Below are positions 1 to 11,201 of a stretch of 64,000 nucleotides of DNA, in pieces. The number at the start of each line of letters is the position of its first letter. The first letter of the stretch is position 1. The notes beneath the pieces are model-generated. The model made no database searches. It saw only the letters and a list, made by a program, of their open reading frames with translations, and was not told the DNA's origin. The position numbers were made by a program, and so were the translations under genes. This DNA comes from Nageia nagi (lineage: Eukaryota > Pinophyta), in NCBI GenBank assembly GCA_050084985.1, contig JBITNC010000001.1, positions 48,546,001-48,610,000 of the forward strand, in the 5' to 3' direction.

Positions 1-299
1 GAATTTGATATTTGCTTTAGTTAGAAACATAATTACATTAATTTTTTTTTGATAAGGGTAAAAAAAGGTGGGTTTTCAAAAAGCAAGATCCTAAAACCTA
101 CATTTAGAGAGAAATATTTTCAAATATATGGATCATGAACATCATAGATCAAACTATTAAGAAACTTTTCCAACAACATCTGGGCATTACAAAGATTGAT
201 AGTTACGATCACTGTAGATACCCTAGCTTAATCATTTGTCTCAAGGTATGTTACTAAATCTAAAAATATATTTCTACATTTTAGGCTTCTCAAATAATA
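1..299. other. AT-rich flank, no gene recognised
   Basis: No coding frame, LTR end or tRNA-like segment was recognised here. It probably continues the decayed low-complexity tail of the minus-strand DUF4283 relic to its right, but that is inference from adjacency only. Confidence 0.4.
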
Positions 300-1104
300 C
301 CTATGTGTTGCTTCCTCAACCTCTTCAGTTATGATTCATATTTAGCCTCTAAGTTTTTTCTTAGCATATTCAGAGAATTGGATGAATCTTCCTTTGTTCT
401 TTTCTTTGAATCCTTTGTAATAGGAATATTTGAAATTTTATTTTTAGGTTTTTCTTTATTTGTGTCTTGAGAATGATTTCCTAAGGATTGATTAAGAAAG
501 CCCTCAATCTACTACTTGCTTACACCCTAAAATCCTTCCTTAAAGCCTTTTGTTGAGACAAATCTACCACCTAAGTCATCAATATTTTCATCTTTGCATT
601 CTTGACTCTTGTAGATATGTGGGCTTTGATAATCACCATTCACACTATTATCATTCACCTAGCTATCATTGTCCACACTATTCTTAACAACTGGACAAAC
701 ATTGTCCACTTTGTTATCATCCCCAAACTTTCAAAATTTGCTAGATGGGCAATTCCTCTTCATTTATCCAATTTGTTACCAAAGATAACACCTTAGGGAG
801 AAGCTTTTATACTCAATGCTTTGAACCCTTATTCTCCATATTGAGTTAAGAGTAATAGTATATGGCCAAGGCTTCTAATGAGTTCATCCAAACCATGAAT
901 CTTTCTTTCTATAAGTACCTTTACACTTTACATTTTCAAAAGTATAATTATCAAGTCTTGGAAAGAACCAATTATATTTCTAATTTTCCTAATAACTTCC
1001 TTGCTCCAAAATTCTATGATAGGACATACAAATTTACCATAACTAGTAGTCTAGAGATTTGCTAAGATAGAGGGTCAAATTCTGAAGACCATTTTTGAAT
1101 GTAC
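300..1104 (-). pseudogene. C-terminal half of a DUF4283/zinc-knuckle relic
   Basis: Read on the minus strand, the sequence continues the frame that ends at 37902, once B1 and one copy of its target duplication are removed. The part next to the breakpoint reads IQKWSSEFDPLS, the end of the conserved core of plant DUF4283 proteins. These are found in LINE ORF1 and in stand-alone zinc-knuckle genes. Further on, about 826-740, is a degenerate stretch IEYKSFSLRCYLW followed by NCP. It resembles the usual YE.IPFRC..C...GH...C zinc knuckle with residues lost. The tail (about 700-300) is a Lys/Asn/Ser-rich low-complexity reading frame. Several stops and at least one frameshift make it non-functional. 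The family call is moderate, because it rests on motif spacing read by eye. Confidence 0.6.
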
Positions 1105-1174
1105 TGTTAGAATTTCCTAATGATTATTGTTTAGTATCCAATTAAAATAAAGTGTCTCTCTAATTAATTCTTCC

Positions 1175-1213
1175 AAATACTAAAAAGTATTTAGAAATAC
1201 CTTTTTAGTATTT
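1175..1213 (+). other. LTR hairpin, family B
   Basis: AAATACTAAAAA pairs with TTTTTAGTATTT, and inside it GTATTT pairs with AAATAC around an AG loop. One C is bulged. The result is a near-continuous stem of about 18 bp placed 70 bp into the LTR, upstream of the TATA box. The matching hairpin in the 3' LTR lies at 3587-3625 and has one mismatch. Confidence 0.75.
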
Positions 1214-1305
1214 AAGAATTAATTATGTGTAACTTGATCCTTCTTAACCTCATATAAACCCTTGGTAAAATGGTGGGTTATGTGAGTTAAGAAGGGGTTC
1301 TCTCC

Positions 1306-1313
1306 TATAAATA
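1306..1313 (+). promoter_or_regulatory. TATA box of B1 5' LTR
   Basis: TATAAATA within ctcctataaataaag, about 200 bp into the LTR. This is the same relative position as the TATAAATA in the other copia LTRs here, marking the probable U3 core promoter. Activity today is unknown. Confidence 0.6.
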
Positions 1314-1596
1314 AAGGGCTTGGTCTTTTTAAATAACACTTGATGAGAGCAAAGTTATGCTCATTCCTTGTAGGTTGATAGGAGAGAAAAGAGGTTGTAA
1401 ACATTGTAAGAACTATCCTTGAGGAGTAAAGATATTGAGTTAGAGTGGAGTACTCTCACCTTGAGAGTAACCACTATAATCCTTTGTCATCTTGTGTAAT
1501 GTACTATACATCCTTTTCATTTGTGTGTGATTGATTGAGTATTCTTAAAATAGGTTTATTCATCCAAGGTGATCTTGGAGTATTGGAGTTTAAACT

Positions 1597-2768
1597 ATTT
1601 TAGATGTTGAAATCTTTATGATTCAATAGAAGGGTTTGTTGTGCAAGAGAAAGAGTCCCATGTGTGCAAGCTAAAGAAGTCTTTGTATGGACTTAAGCAA
1701 GCATCAAGAGCATGGTACAAAAAGATTTTAGGGTATTTTGAGACTCTTGGATTCTCAAAATGCTACTCAATTCAGATCTTTATGTGCTCAATGAACGAAA
1801 GGACTTGGTATTAATTATCCTCTATGTGGATGATCTTTTGATCACAGGGAATAATATGGTGATCATAAATGAGTGCATAACCAAACTTAAGATAGAATAT
1901 GAAATGATTAATCTTGGTACTCTTACACTACTATCTTGGTATACAAGTGTATCAATGTAATGATTGTACCTACCTAAGTCATCCAAGTATATCTGAGATA
2001 TTTTGCAAAAGTTGGAATGGTAGATTGTAAGCCTATGGCTTTTCCTGTTGCTCCTAGAATCAAGCTTGAGACTAGTTCCAACTCTCAGCTAATAGATGCT
2101 ACTGAATATAGGTAGCTTATTGGTAGTCTTCTTTACTTAACTATCTTCTAGGTCTGGATATTTACCTATGCAGTAAATCTGATAGCAAGGTTTATACATA
2201 AGCCCTATGTTGAGATCTTCATGTTGTTAAGAAGATTGAGGTCATTGAGGCATAAAGGATCTTGCACTTAAGTTTTCCAAATTCTTCTTTTGTTCTTTAG
2301 GATTCTCTAATTTTGATTATGGGGGTGAATGAGATGATAAAAAATTACTTTTGTCTATGTATTTAATATTGAAACAAGTGTTATATCTTGGTTTACTAAA
2401 AATCAACCTATAGTCACCTTATCAACCATAAAAGCTAAATATAGAGCTATGACCATGTAACCTAGGAAGTAATTTATCTTAAGCATATTCTAAAATAAAT
2501 TAGGGTATGAGTAGGTTGCCCATCCTCATGTCTTCAAACAATCAATCAACCATTACTTTAGCAAGAACCTTGTGTTCCATAAAATAACAAAGCATGTAAA
2601 AATCCAAGTACACTTCATTAGGGAGAAAGTTTTGATGTCATCTTGTAGCTTCAATATTTTCCATCAATAAAAAATCCTCTAATTTGTTCACCAAGCCCCT
2701 TCCTAACACTCATTTTTGCAAGCTTAGGGTCTCTTGATTGGTGAAGTTTCCCTTAAGGGGAGTGGAGT
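1597..2768 (+). pseudogene. pol: B1 pol relic (RT and RNase H)
   Basis: This is a decayed copia reverse transcriptase and RNase H. After the junction with the LTR, the frame reads LYGLKQASRAWYKKILGYF and then, after a frameshift, YVDDLLITGNN. The RT active site YVDD is at 1823-1834. RNase H follows with many stops and ends near 2768, just before the block shared by all copies (tggtgaagtttccc...). The upstream half of pol and all of gag are absent. It cannot make a functional protein. The family (Ty1/copia, RVT_2 type) is certain from the RT motifs. Confidence 0.85.
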
Positions 2769-3514
2769 TTGAATTCTAGTTGAATTCATTTTTTTGGTGA
2801 TAACTTCACTCTACGAGGATTTTTTGGTTGTATAGTGTTTATCTTTGTGTACTTTTTTGGTTCTCATGTGTGAAGAACTAGTATGTGAATGTTGGCATTA
2901 TATATTTATCCATATTTAAATGAACTTGTTTGTACACTACTTGCACTATTTAGTTATCCATATGAGAGGAACTAGTATATGCATGTTGGCACTATTTAGT
3001 TATCCATGTGTGAGGAACTAGTATGTGTATAATTAGATGTATATCCTACTTTTTTTAATAATGATCAACACATGTGTTTCTTATACACTAGGTGACTATG
3101 AGTTTTTCTTGGCATCTTTGTGATGACTTATAATTTACCATTTAATTAGTTTATGGATGGTGTTATTTGATTCATCTATCTTATGATAATATGAATATAT
3201 GATGCATCTAACTGATCTTGTGTTTGAGTTGCTTGTAGCTTGTAGATTTTTTCTTAATATTTTAGGTTACTTACTTCATGCAACTTGTGGAGACTCATCT
3301 CGTCAACTTCTTGTTGAAGACTACTTCTCGTACTTTGGAACCATATATGGTTGATGGATATTTTCTTTGTAAACCATTTGATAAAATGGTTAAGTAGTTG
3401 AATCTTATCCAAAGATATTTTACTTCTCAATATGTATAGTTCTTATCTCTAATTTTACTATCTCTCTCTCTCACTATATTTTATTTCTCTACTCAATATT
3501 GCATTAAGGTGGAG
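2769..3514 (+). other. B1 3' untranslated region and polypurine tract
   Basis: Non-coding stretch between the pol end and the 3' LTR, recognisable in all copia copies here. It contains repeated copies of a unit with tagttatccat and gaggaactagtatgtg (about 2870-3035). The polypurine tract attaaggtggag lies at 3503-3514, directly before the LTR. Confidence 0.65.
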
Positions 3515-3668
3515 TGTTAGAATTTTCTAATGCATTATTGTTTAGTATCCAATTAAAATAAAGTGTCTCTCATACTTAGTTCTTCCAAATACTACAAAGT
3601 ATTTAGAAATACCTTTTTAGTATTTAAGAATTAATTATGTGCAACTTGACCCTTCTTAACCTCATATA
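3515..3668 (+). repeat. B1 3' LTR, left piece
   Basis: It starts TGTTAGAATTTTC and matches the 5' LTR up to cctcatata, where M1 is inserted. The remainder resumes at 37574. The last five bases, ATATA, are the M1 target duplication. Confidence 0.9.
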
Positions 3669-3823
3669 TGAAGGATATGAACTACAACTAATACAATCCT
3701 AAACTACCAAGATCACATGAAAGCTCACTCTAACATTAAGAACTCAAGTATAGATAATCTCACAAAGTGACTAGAGATATAAAGTGGTTCCTTCAACTAG
3801 GAGTACATCCACTAACAAGATCT
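3669..3823 (-). repeat. M1 3' LTR, terminal piece
   Basis: The first 155 plus-strand bases match 37074-37228 of the M1 5' LTR in the same orientation. The piece ends at gatct, where E1 is inserted. It resumes at 10111, after the duplicated aatct. Confidence 0.9.
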
Positions 3824-4290
3824 TGTTGGAATTATAATGCATTATTGAGTTCACTAATACTTAAGGATATCATTTGATACCTTAAGTATTTAAGTGAATA
3901 TGATAATGTAACTTGTCCTACACTCCATGTCATGAGCATGCCCCTTGGGTCAAAGGGTGTGCATGTCATGCTTTTGTACATTGGGTAAAAGGGTGATCCA
4001 AAGAGGGATTTAGGCCTATAAATAGAGGTATCCTCTTTGGATCATTTACCAATTTATGGAGTAAAATTTGTTATAGGATAGTGTTTAGGATATGAGATTA
4101 GGAGATTTGTATGAGTTCATATTTGTGAATGAAGTGAGATCTAGTTAGTGGATGTACTCTTAGTTGGAGGAACCACTTACATCTTGAGTTATCTTTGTGA
4201 GATTGCTTTGTGAGTTATTTAGATGTGATTTATGAGTTTACATGTGATCTTGGTAGTATAGGGTGTGTATGTTATAGTTCAATCCCTTCA
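3824..4290 (+). repeat. E1 5' LTR
   Basis: It starts TGTTGGAATT and ends CCCTTCA. It is about 30 bp shorter than the 3' LTR because the segment after gcattattg was lost. The TATAAATA box is at 4017-4024. Confidence 0.92.
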
Positions 4291-4292
4291 TT

Positions 4293-4304
4293 TGGTATCA
4301 GAGC
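4293..4304 (+). other. E1 primer-binding site (initiator Met tRNA)
   Basis: TGGTATCAGAGC, two bases after the LTR end, is complementary to the 3' end of plant initiator methionine tRNA. This is the usual primer of copia elements. Confidence 0.9.
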
Positions 4305-4536
4305 TCCTTGGAAGCTCCTCTTCACATCTTTGTGGTGAAACTCTTCTTCTACAACTTGGAGGTCTTTATACTTCATCCTAATCTTCATTAGTGAGGTAAA
4401 ACTATTACAAGGTATAACCTCCTATTTACTTTAATACCTCCATTTGTGTGTTGCAATTTCTCATTGAAAATTTGTGAGTCATTATATTGCTATACAATTG
4501 TTCTAACATATATGCTAGCTCAACCTTTGCAACTTG

Positions 4537-4537
<1 letters not shown>

Positions 4538-4581
<44 letters not shown>
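4538..4581. repeat. (TA)n microsatellite
   Basis: About 22 uninterrupted TA units in the E1 leader. Absent at this position from the other leaders, so it expanded within this copy. Confidence 0.95.
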
Positions 4582-4583
<2 letters not shown>

Positions 4584-5049
4584 TATAATGCAATTATGGT
4601 TTATTCTAACTTTTTTATATTAGTTGCAATATTTTATTACAAAATTGCTTTATATATTGCTATAATATTTTTTTTGTGCCTACCTTAACTAAAAATTCAT
4701 TATAGTTATATTCTACATCGTTTTTACATAAAGATAGGTAACTACATTTACTATTATTTACTATAAACATTACCTATTCTTTCAAATAATAGTACATGGC
4801 TTATTCATTACTAAGATTTTTTAAATCTATCTATGTTTCAAAAAAAAATGAATGAAGTTTTTTTTGTAATAATAAAAAAGGAGGCTTATTGTATAAACCT
4901 TTTTTTTAATCCTCTTCAATTTTTTTTTCAAATCTTTTTTGAAATCTATTGCTGGGTTATTAATCCCTCATAAATATTTTTACAAGTTTTTTTGAACCAA
5001 TGATTTTGAGGGGGTAGTATTTTTTTGGAGGGCAGTATTTTTTTGGAGG

Positions 5050-5630
5050 GGTAGTTTTGTGGCCATTATCACTAGACCTACCTTAGTACTCTCACCATGA
5101 TGCAAGACTCCCTGATTTGTCTCCTTCACCTCTATCTACCCAACCATCTTTATAGCCTCTATCTCTTTTACCCCTCCTTGGCATCAAGCTAACCCCATGC
5201 AGGCCAATCCTATGCCACACAAGCCCTTCCTTGTAACTTGGCACTTCCCTCATGCTTAGCAACCTAACCCCATGTAGGCCATCTATGCCATGATCGCCCT
5301 TTTCTTACCTTGCCAACCACATGACATCATAAATAATTTTTTTTTTAAAAAGGCATCCAACCGCATGAGTAGAGGGGAGGTGGTCAAGTCCTATGTGCCT
5401 TGCTTCTTTGTTCGACCTATGACCTACACTTTTTTTTTCAAGCATCTTCCATTTCCCACGCTTGACCCCTCATGACCCTCGTAACCAACTTTCTCTCCCT
5501 TGCGACCAAATTTCTCTCCCTAATGACCAGATTTCTCATCCTCTTCTGCCTGTGCATGGTGGACCTCCCATTCCTCTCCTTCTGTTTAGCCTTTTTTTCT
5601 ATGTCATTAACTTTATTTGGTGGTGTCATA
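5050..5630 (+). other. E1 leader variable cassette
   Basis: A C/T-rich, relatively GC-rich block in otherwise AT-rich leader DNA. It contains imperfect repeats of about 21 bp built on gaccaaatttctctccc near 5480-5540. The same leader position in E3, E5, E7 and M1 holds unrelated or barely related sequence. Short open frames here lack any family resemblance. Confidence 0.55.
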
Positions 5631-6591
5631 ATTTTTTTACCTTTCTTTAATTTGCTTGTCAAACAAGTTTATGTATTATGATGAGCTTTTTAAATTTGTG
5701 AAGTCAAAGAGCATTAAAGATATGCATTTACTTGAAGTATGGGTATCCATATTTAATTTTTTTTAAGACTTGTGTTCTTTTCCTTTAATGCTTGAGTAAG
5801 TTAATATTTACTTGAAGTGAACTCTACCTTCAAATTTAATGCTTGTTATCATTTTTTTATCATCATAAGTTATGGCAAATTTGTTAAACTTAGCTACAAT
5901 TAATTTTTGCCTTAAATTGCACAATTGTCTTTAGTCTTAAAATATTTAAATAATGTAAAAAAATTAGCATTCTTTTACCTTACTATTTAGGTAAAGATAA
6001 TAAATTTTTTCCTTAGTTAAATTTCCTAAGGTTAAAATTGCAAAATCAATTATTATTGAAGGGCTCCTCCTTTTTTTTAAGCAAATAAGGGGGAATTTTT
6101 TATTGTTGTTTACTTAAAAAAAAAAGAGATTAGAATGCATACCTATTAAATATTCTTGGATGCATGACAAGATTTTTTGGTCTCTCTAAAGCATTCATTT
6201 GTTTATAATTAAGTATTTTTTTTATGATAAACTTATACAAATTAAAAGGAAATGATGCATATATATATATATATATTTAAGTTATGGGATTGATGCATGC
6301 TAAGTACTTTCTTATGTAAAGTTAACTTAATTGATGATACATGCTTAAAACTTTTTTTTTTTAGTGATGCATGCTTATTACTTAAAATCTTAAGTTATAA
6401 TGATCTTGTGCAAAATTAAGAATGATGTAAAAGATGTCCTTTAGGGATTGGTAAACAAAACCCATTGGACACTTAGGTTTCAAATTGAATGGATGATGTT
6501 TTACTTATGCTCTTTTACTTCATGTTTTGTATTTTCTTTTATTTTCTTATGCAAACAAAAATGTAAACATTGATATGAGCAACCTCCTAAA

Positions 6592-6774
6592 ATGAACACA
6601 TCCGCATGTACATTTCATAACATGACTTGTTTGGGGAGCCATGAGGTGAGGATAGGCAGACTAGAGCCTTTAAGTTTGATGATCCAAATGATGAAAAGTT
6701 TGTACTTATCAATTTCCTATAAGTCTTCTATTGTTCTGTACATAACTCCAATAGGTGGACAGGCATGTGTGTAG
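6592..6774 (+). CDS. Leader ORF, 60 codons, unknown function
   Basis: An ATG-to-TAG frame starting MNTSACTFHNMTCLGSHEVR. The same start, length and stop occur in E3 (13768-13950) and E5 (29464-29646). E7 has an early stop. The opposite strand is also largely open here and reads WYHYTHACPPIGV in this copy. I recognise no family. It could be a small upstream ORF of the element, a captured host fragment, or chance openness inherited from the family ancestor. Confidence 0.35.
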   Translation: MNTSACTFHNMTCLGSHEVRIGRLEPLSLMIQMMKSLYLSISYKSSIVLYITPIGGQACV

Positions 6775-6796
6775 TGATACCATATGTAGTGGACAG

Positions 6797-8888
6797 AACG
6801 ATGTTGTCGAAAGAAAAAACAAGACAATTATGGAATTGGTTAGATGCATGTTGGGTAATATTCCTAGTTTCTTATAGGGTGAAGCTATGAGCACTACTAT
6901 TTACACCTTGAATAGGTGTCCCACAAAAGATGTTTAGGGTAAAACTCCTTTCGAGGCATGGTCATGAAGAAAACCTAACATATCTCACCTTAAGGTGTTT
7001 CATTTTGAAGCATTCTCCTACATTATTTTTGAGAAAAGAAAGAAGTTAGATAAAAGGGCTAAAAATGCAACTTTATGGGTTATGTTAGTCAACATAGAGG
7101 CTACAGGCTCTTCTCTCCATCCTACAAAGTTGTGTTTATTTCAAAGGATGTAAAGTTCAATGAACTTCCTGAAGAATCTACTTGTAATGAGGATGTTGAT
7201 GATATAGAGGACTCTTCAGTTGCACTTAGCTAGTTAGATATTGATCTAGATAAGTCACCTTAGGAACAAAATTCTCCAACACAAAGTGTAACAAGGAGCA
7301 TGACCTTTAATAAATCCTTATTTGCTAATATTGACAACAAGCATGAGCCCTTATCCTTTAAAGAAGTTTCAAAGCACAAGTGTTGGATGGAAGCCATGAA
7401 AGTGGAGTATGAATCACTTATGAAAAATGAAACTTGAGATTTGGTTCTTTATTCTAATGAAAAGAATGTTATTGGAAATAAGTGGATCTATAAGGTTAAG
7501 TTCAATTCAGTTGGAGATATTGAGAAATACAAGGCAAGGTTAGTAGCCAAAGGTTTTGCTCAAAAATATGATGTAGCTATGAGAAAACCATTGTTCCCGA
7601 GGTAAAGATGCTTACTATGAGAATTATCCTTGCTCTTTCTATAGCTCAAAGATGGAAAGTTTTTCAACTTGACATCAAAAGTGCATTTTTCAATGGTGAC
7701 TTAGATGTGGAAATATTTATGAATCAACCATAAGGGTTCATTATGGAAGGAAAAGAGTCCTTTGTGTGCAAGCTAAAGAAGTCATTATATGGACTTAAGC
7801 AAGCACCTAGATCCTAGTACAAGAAGATTTTAGGATACTTTATAGACATTAGATTCTCCAAGTGTTTTTTTAACTTTGATTTATATGTGTTCAATCAATA
7901 AAAAAATGTGGTCTTGATTCTTCTTTATATGGATGATCTTTTGATTACTGGTAATAATGATGAAATCATTCAAGAGTGTATATCCAAACTTAAGGCCACT
8001 TTGAAATTACTGATCATAGTATTTTGCACTACTATCTTGAAATGCAAGTGTATCAATACAAGGATTATACTTATCTTAGTCAATCTAACTATATATCAGA
8101 CATCTTGCAGAAGTTTGGAATGGAGGAGTGTAGATTTGCTATGATCCTAGTCTCTCCTAGAATCACTCTTCTTTAAGTTCCAACTCTCAGTTAGCTAATG
8201 CTACAACTTATAGGCAATTAATTGGTAGTCTTTTTTATTTGATTATTTCCAAGTTAGATATTGCTTTTATAGTGAATTTGATGGCACGATTCATGTAGAA
8301 ACCATATGTTAAGCACCTCAATGTTGTTAAGCAAATCTTGAGGTATGTGGTAGGGATGAAGGATCTTACTCTTAAGTATTCTAAGTTGCCCTCATTTATT
8401 CTCTCAGAGTTCTTAGATTCTGATTATGAAAGAGATAAAGATGATAAAAAATCAACCTCTGCATATGTTTTTAGCATTGATTTAGGTGCTATCTCTTGGG
8501 TTTCCAAGAAGTAGCCTACTATTTCTCTTTACACCATAGAATTTGAATATTGTGCCATGTCTGTTATAGCCCAAGAAGCCATTTGGCTCAAGCATATTTT
8601 GAAAGAAATTAGGTATGAGCAAGGTGGCTCATCTTTGATTTCTTTAGATAATTAGTCAGCGATCTCTTTGGCTAAGAATCCTATGTTCTACAGAGAATAA
8701 AACATGTGAAAATCCATACCCATTTTATTAGGAAGAAGGTTTTTGATGGCATCATTCACCTAGTGTATTTTCCATCCACCTTGAACTCTGTTGATTTGTT
8801 CACCAAGCCCCTCCCAAAAGCTCAATTTTGTAAGCTTAGGGATGCTATCAGGTTGGTGAAGTTGGCTTCAAGGGGGAGTGAAATTTGA
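6797..8888 (+). pseudogene. pol: E1 pol relic (integrase end, RT, RNase H)
   Basis: It starts inside the integrase core just before the catalytic Glu: VVERKNKTIMELVRCMLGN. It continues through RT and RNase H to the family's terminal LVKLASRGSEI at 8888. The RT active site is YMDDLLITGNN (YMDD at 7926-7937) instead of the YVDD seen in B1, E5 and E7. Numerous stops and frameshifts separate these blocks. The DD part of the integrase triad, protease and gag are deleted. No functional protein can come from it. Confidence 0.88.
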
Positions 8889-9607
8889 ATTCTTATGTTG
8901 AATTCATGTTTGTGATGATAACTTCATCCTTAGGAGGATTTTGTGCTATATAGTGTTGATTTTGTTGTACACCTTCATGGTAAGTTCACTCTACATGAGG
9001 AACTTATTGTACAAATTTTTAGAGCAAAAAGATTGGCCAATCTAGCACTGTTCAATTATCCATATGTGAGGAACTCTTATATGTATTTTGGCACTATTCA
9101 ATTATCCATATGTGAGGAACTCATATGTGTAATTTATTTCACTCTACTTGTTATGATAATCAACACATGTTTTATATACAATAGGTGACTATGAGTTTTG
9201 GTTTGGCATCTTCGTGATGACTCATAATGCACCATTGATCAGTTTATGATGGCATTGTTTGATACATCTATCCTTATTGATATGATCATATTGCATCTAA
9301 CTAATCTTGTTATTTGATTTTCTTATGACCTATAGGTTCCTTTGAGATTTTAGGTTACTTACTTTGGGTATGCAAGCTCTTGAGACTCTTCATTACTTTC
9401 AATTGGATGACTACTTCATGAATATTAAATTGATTATGATTAATAATTGTATTTGGAAAAGTAATGAGTCTCAAATTAGATATTTCTTACTTTATAAATA
9501 TGTGAAAAATTCTCATCTCTAGTTGTATCTATTTGGAGGAGAACTCTCTTACTTTCTCTTCTTCTTCTCTCTTATTCACTCTATCCCAATATTGCATTAA
9601 TGGGTAG
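8889..9607 (+). other. E1 3' untranslated region
   Basis: Conserved family 3' UTR with two copies of a unit containing caattatccatatgtgagg (about 9048-9125). It ends at a weak purine tract attaatgggtag just before the LTR. Confidence 0.65.
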
Positions 9608-10105
9608 TGTTGGAATGTATAATGCATTATTATAAAGGTTATGTAATAATATTATATGTAAGTTCACTAATACTTAAGATTATCATTTCATACCTTAAGC
9701 ATTTAAGTGAATATGATAATGTAACTTATCCTACACTCCATATCATGAGCATGCCCCTTGGGTAAAAGGGTGTGCATGTCATGCTTTTGTACATTAGATA
9801 AAAGGGTGATCCAAAGAGAGATTTAGGCCTATAAATAGAAGGATCCATATTTAGATCATATACCAATTTATAGAGTAAAGTTATGCTATATGATAGTGTT
9901 TAGGATATAAGATTAAGAGATTTGTATGAGTTCATATTTGTGAATGATGTGAGATCTAGTTAGTGGATGTACTCTTATTGAAGGAACCACTTACATCTTG
10001 AGTTATCTTTGTGAGATTGCTTTGTGTGTTATTTAGATATGATTTGTGAGCTTACATGTGATCTTGGTATTATAGTGTTGTGTATGTTATAGTTTAATCC
10101 CTTCA
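9608..10105 (+). repeat. E1 3' LTR
   Basis: It runs TGTTGGAATG...CCCTTCA, 498 bp, paired with 3824-4290. It is followed by the duplicated target aatct and then the rest of the M1 LTR. Confidence 0.92.
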
Positions 10106-10455
10106 AATCTTACTTTATTCACAAAGATAGCTCTTTTCCAATCCTCCTAACTTTATATCCTAATCACTATCCTACATCATAACTTTGCTTCACAAACTGG
10201 TGAGTGATCACAAAGAGGGGGCCTTCTATTTATAAGCCAAAATCTACCTTTGGATCACCATTTTAACCATTGTAAAAAGGCATGACATGCTACTCCCTTT
10301 TACCCAAGGGGCATAATCATGACATGGAGTGTAGGATAAGTTACATTATAATATTCACTTAAATACTTAAGGTATCTAATGATACCATTAAGTATTAGTG
10401 AATTTACAAAGAGGATCATTACAAATCTTATAATAATGCATTATTCATTTCAACA
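10106..10455 (-). repeat. M1 3' LTR, main piece
   Basis: Continues the LTR begun at 3669. The first five bases are E1's target duplication. It contains the minus-strand TATA box (TATTTATA at 10227-10234) and the LTR hairpin (10362-10396). It ends CAACA, and the polypurine tract ctcctccttaat follows (10456-10467; purine-rich on the minus strand). Confidence 0.9.
10362..10396 (-). other. LTR hairpin, M1 3' LTR
   Basis: AATACTTAAGGTATC pairs with GATACC(A)TTAAGTATT around a TAAT loop. The stem is 15 bp with one bulged A. The equivalent in the M1 5' LTR (37480-37514) has GGTATA/TATACC, so both sides of one base pair have changed. Confidence 0.8.
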
Positions 10456-11201
10456 CTCCTCCTTAATACAATATTAAAATAGAGTGAAGAAGAGAGAAGA
10501 AAAAGAGAGTAAGAGAGTTCTCCTCCATACAAATACAATCGAAGATGAGAACTTTTTACATCTTTGTGAAGTAAGCAAGATCTTAATTTGAGACTTACTA
10601 CTTTACCTTTTTGACAAATGGTTTACAATACAATCATTAACCACAACTAGTTTTAATATACATAAAGTAGTCATCCAACTAGAATTCATGATGAATCTCC
10701 ATGAGCTTGCACATTTGAAGTAAGTAACCTGAAATCTTAAAATAACATGTAAGTTATGTGTAGATTAAATAATAAGATCAGTTAGATGCAACATATTCAT
10801 ATCAAAAAATATAGATGAATCAAACAAATGACATCATAAATTGATTACTAGTGCATTATAAGTCATCATGAGAATGCCAACCCAATACTCATAGTCACCT
10901 ATTGTATATGAAATACATGTTGATTATTATTACTAAATAGAGCATAGTAAATGCATATATAAGTTCCTCACACATGGATAATGAATAGTGTCAAAAGACA
11001 CATACAAATTTTTCACATATGGATAACTAAATAATGCTAGATTGGCTAATCTTTTGCTTAAAAATTATATAACAAGTTCTTCATGCAGAGCGAACTTACC
11101 ACAAAGATGTATAATAAAATCAACACTATACAACATAAAATCCTCTTAAGGATGAAGTTGTTATCACAAACATGAATTCAACACAAGAATTCATACTTCA
11201 C
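10456..11201 (-). other. M1 3' untranslated region
   Basis: Minus-strand equivalent of the 3' UTRs of the E copies. It includes the gaattcaacacaagaattc block next to the pol stop. It is separated from M1 pol by the E3 insertion at 11202. Confidence 0.8.

Larger units (their letters stand above)
1105..1596 (+). repeat. B1 5' LTR, 3' end truncated
   Basis: It begins TGTTAGAATT and carries a TATAAATA box at 1306-1313. It matches the B1 3' LTR up to the sequence gagtttaaact, where it stops. The last bases (ctttca), the primer site, the leader, gag, protease and integrase are all missing, and RT sequence follows at once. Confidence 0.85.
4305..6790 (+). other. E1 leader
   Basis: A long non-coding leader typical of this family. 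Within it are a (TA)n run, poly-T/poly-A-rich DNA, a GC-richer cassette (5050-5630), short ATGCATGCTTA-type repeats (about 6270-6400) and a 60-codon open frame (6592-6774). No gag follows, because of the internal deletion. Confidence 0.7.
3824..10105 (+). mobile_element. E1: Ty1/copia element nested in M1's 3' LTR, gag deleted
   Basis: Both LTRs are present (3824-4290 and 9608-10105). The 5-bp duplication gatct (3819-3823) / aatct (10106-10110) has one mismatch. The primer site is perfect. The leader is joined at about 6786-6800 directly to the middle of integrase, so gag, protease and the first half of integrase are missing. What remains of pol is full of stops and frameshifts. Confidence 0.92.

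Noticed and set aside
862-1065. Plus-strand 67-codon frame starting MAKASNEFIQ as a small gene
   Set aside because: The minus strand of the same stretch continues the DUF4283 relic across B1. The plus frame matches nothing I know.
4446-4688. 80-codon open frame over the TA repeat
   Set aside because: It translates (TA)n as Tyr-Ile repeats; no gene evidence.
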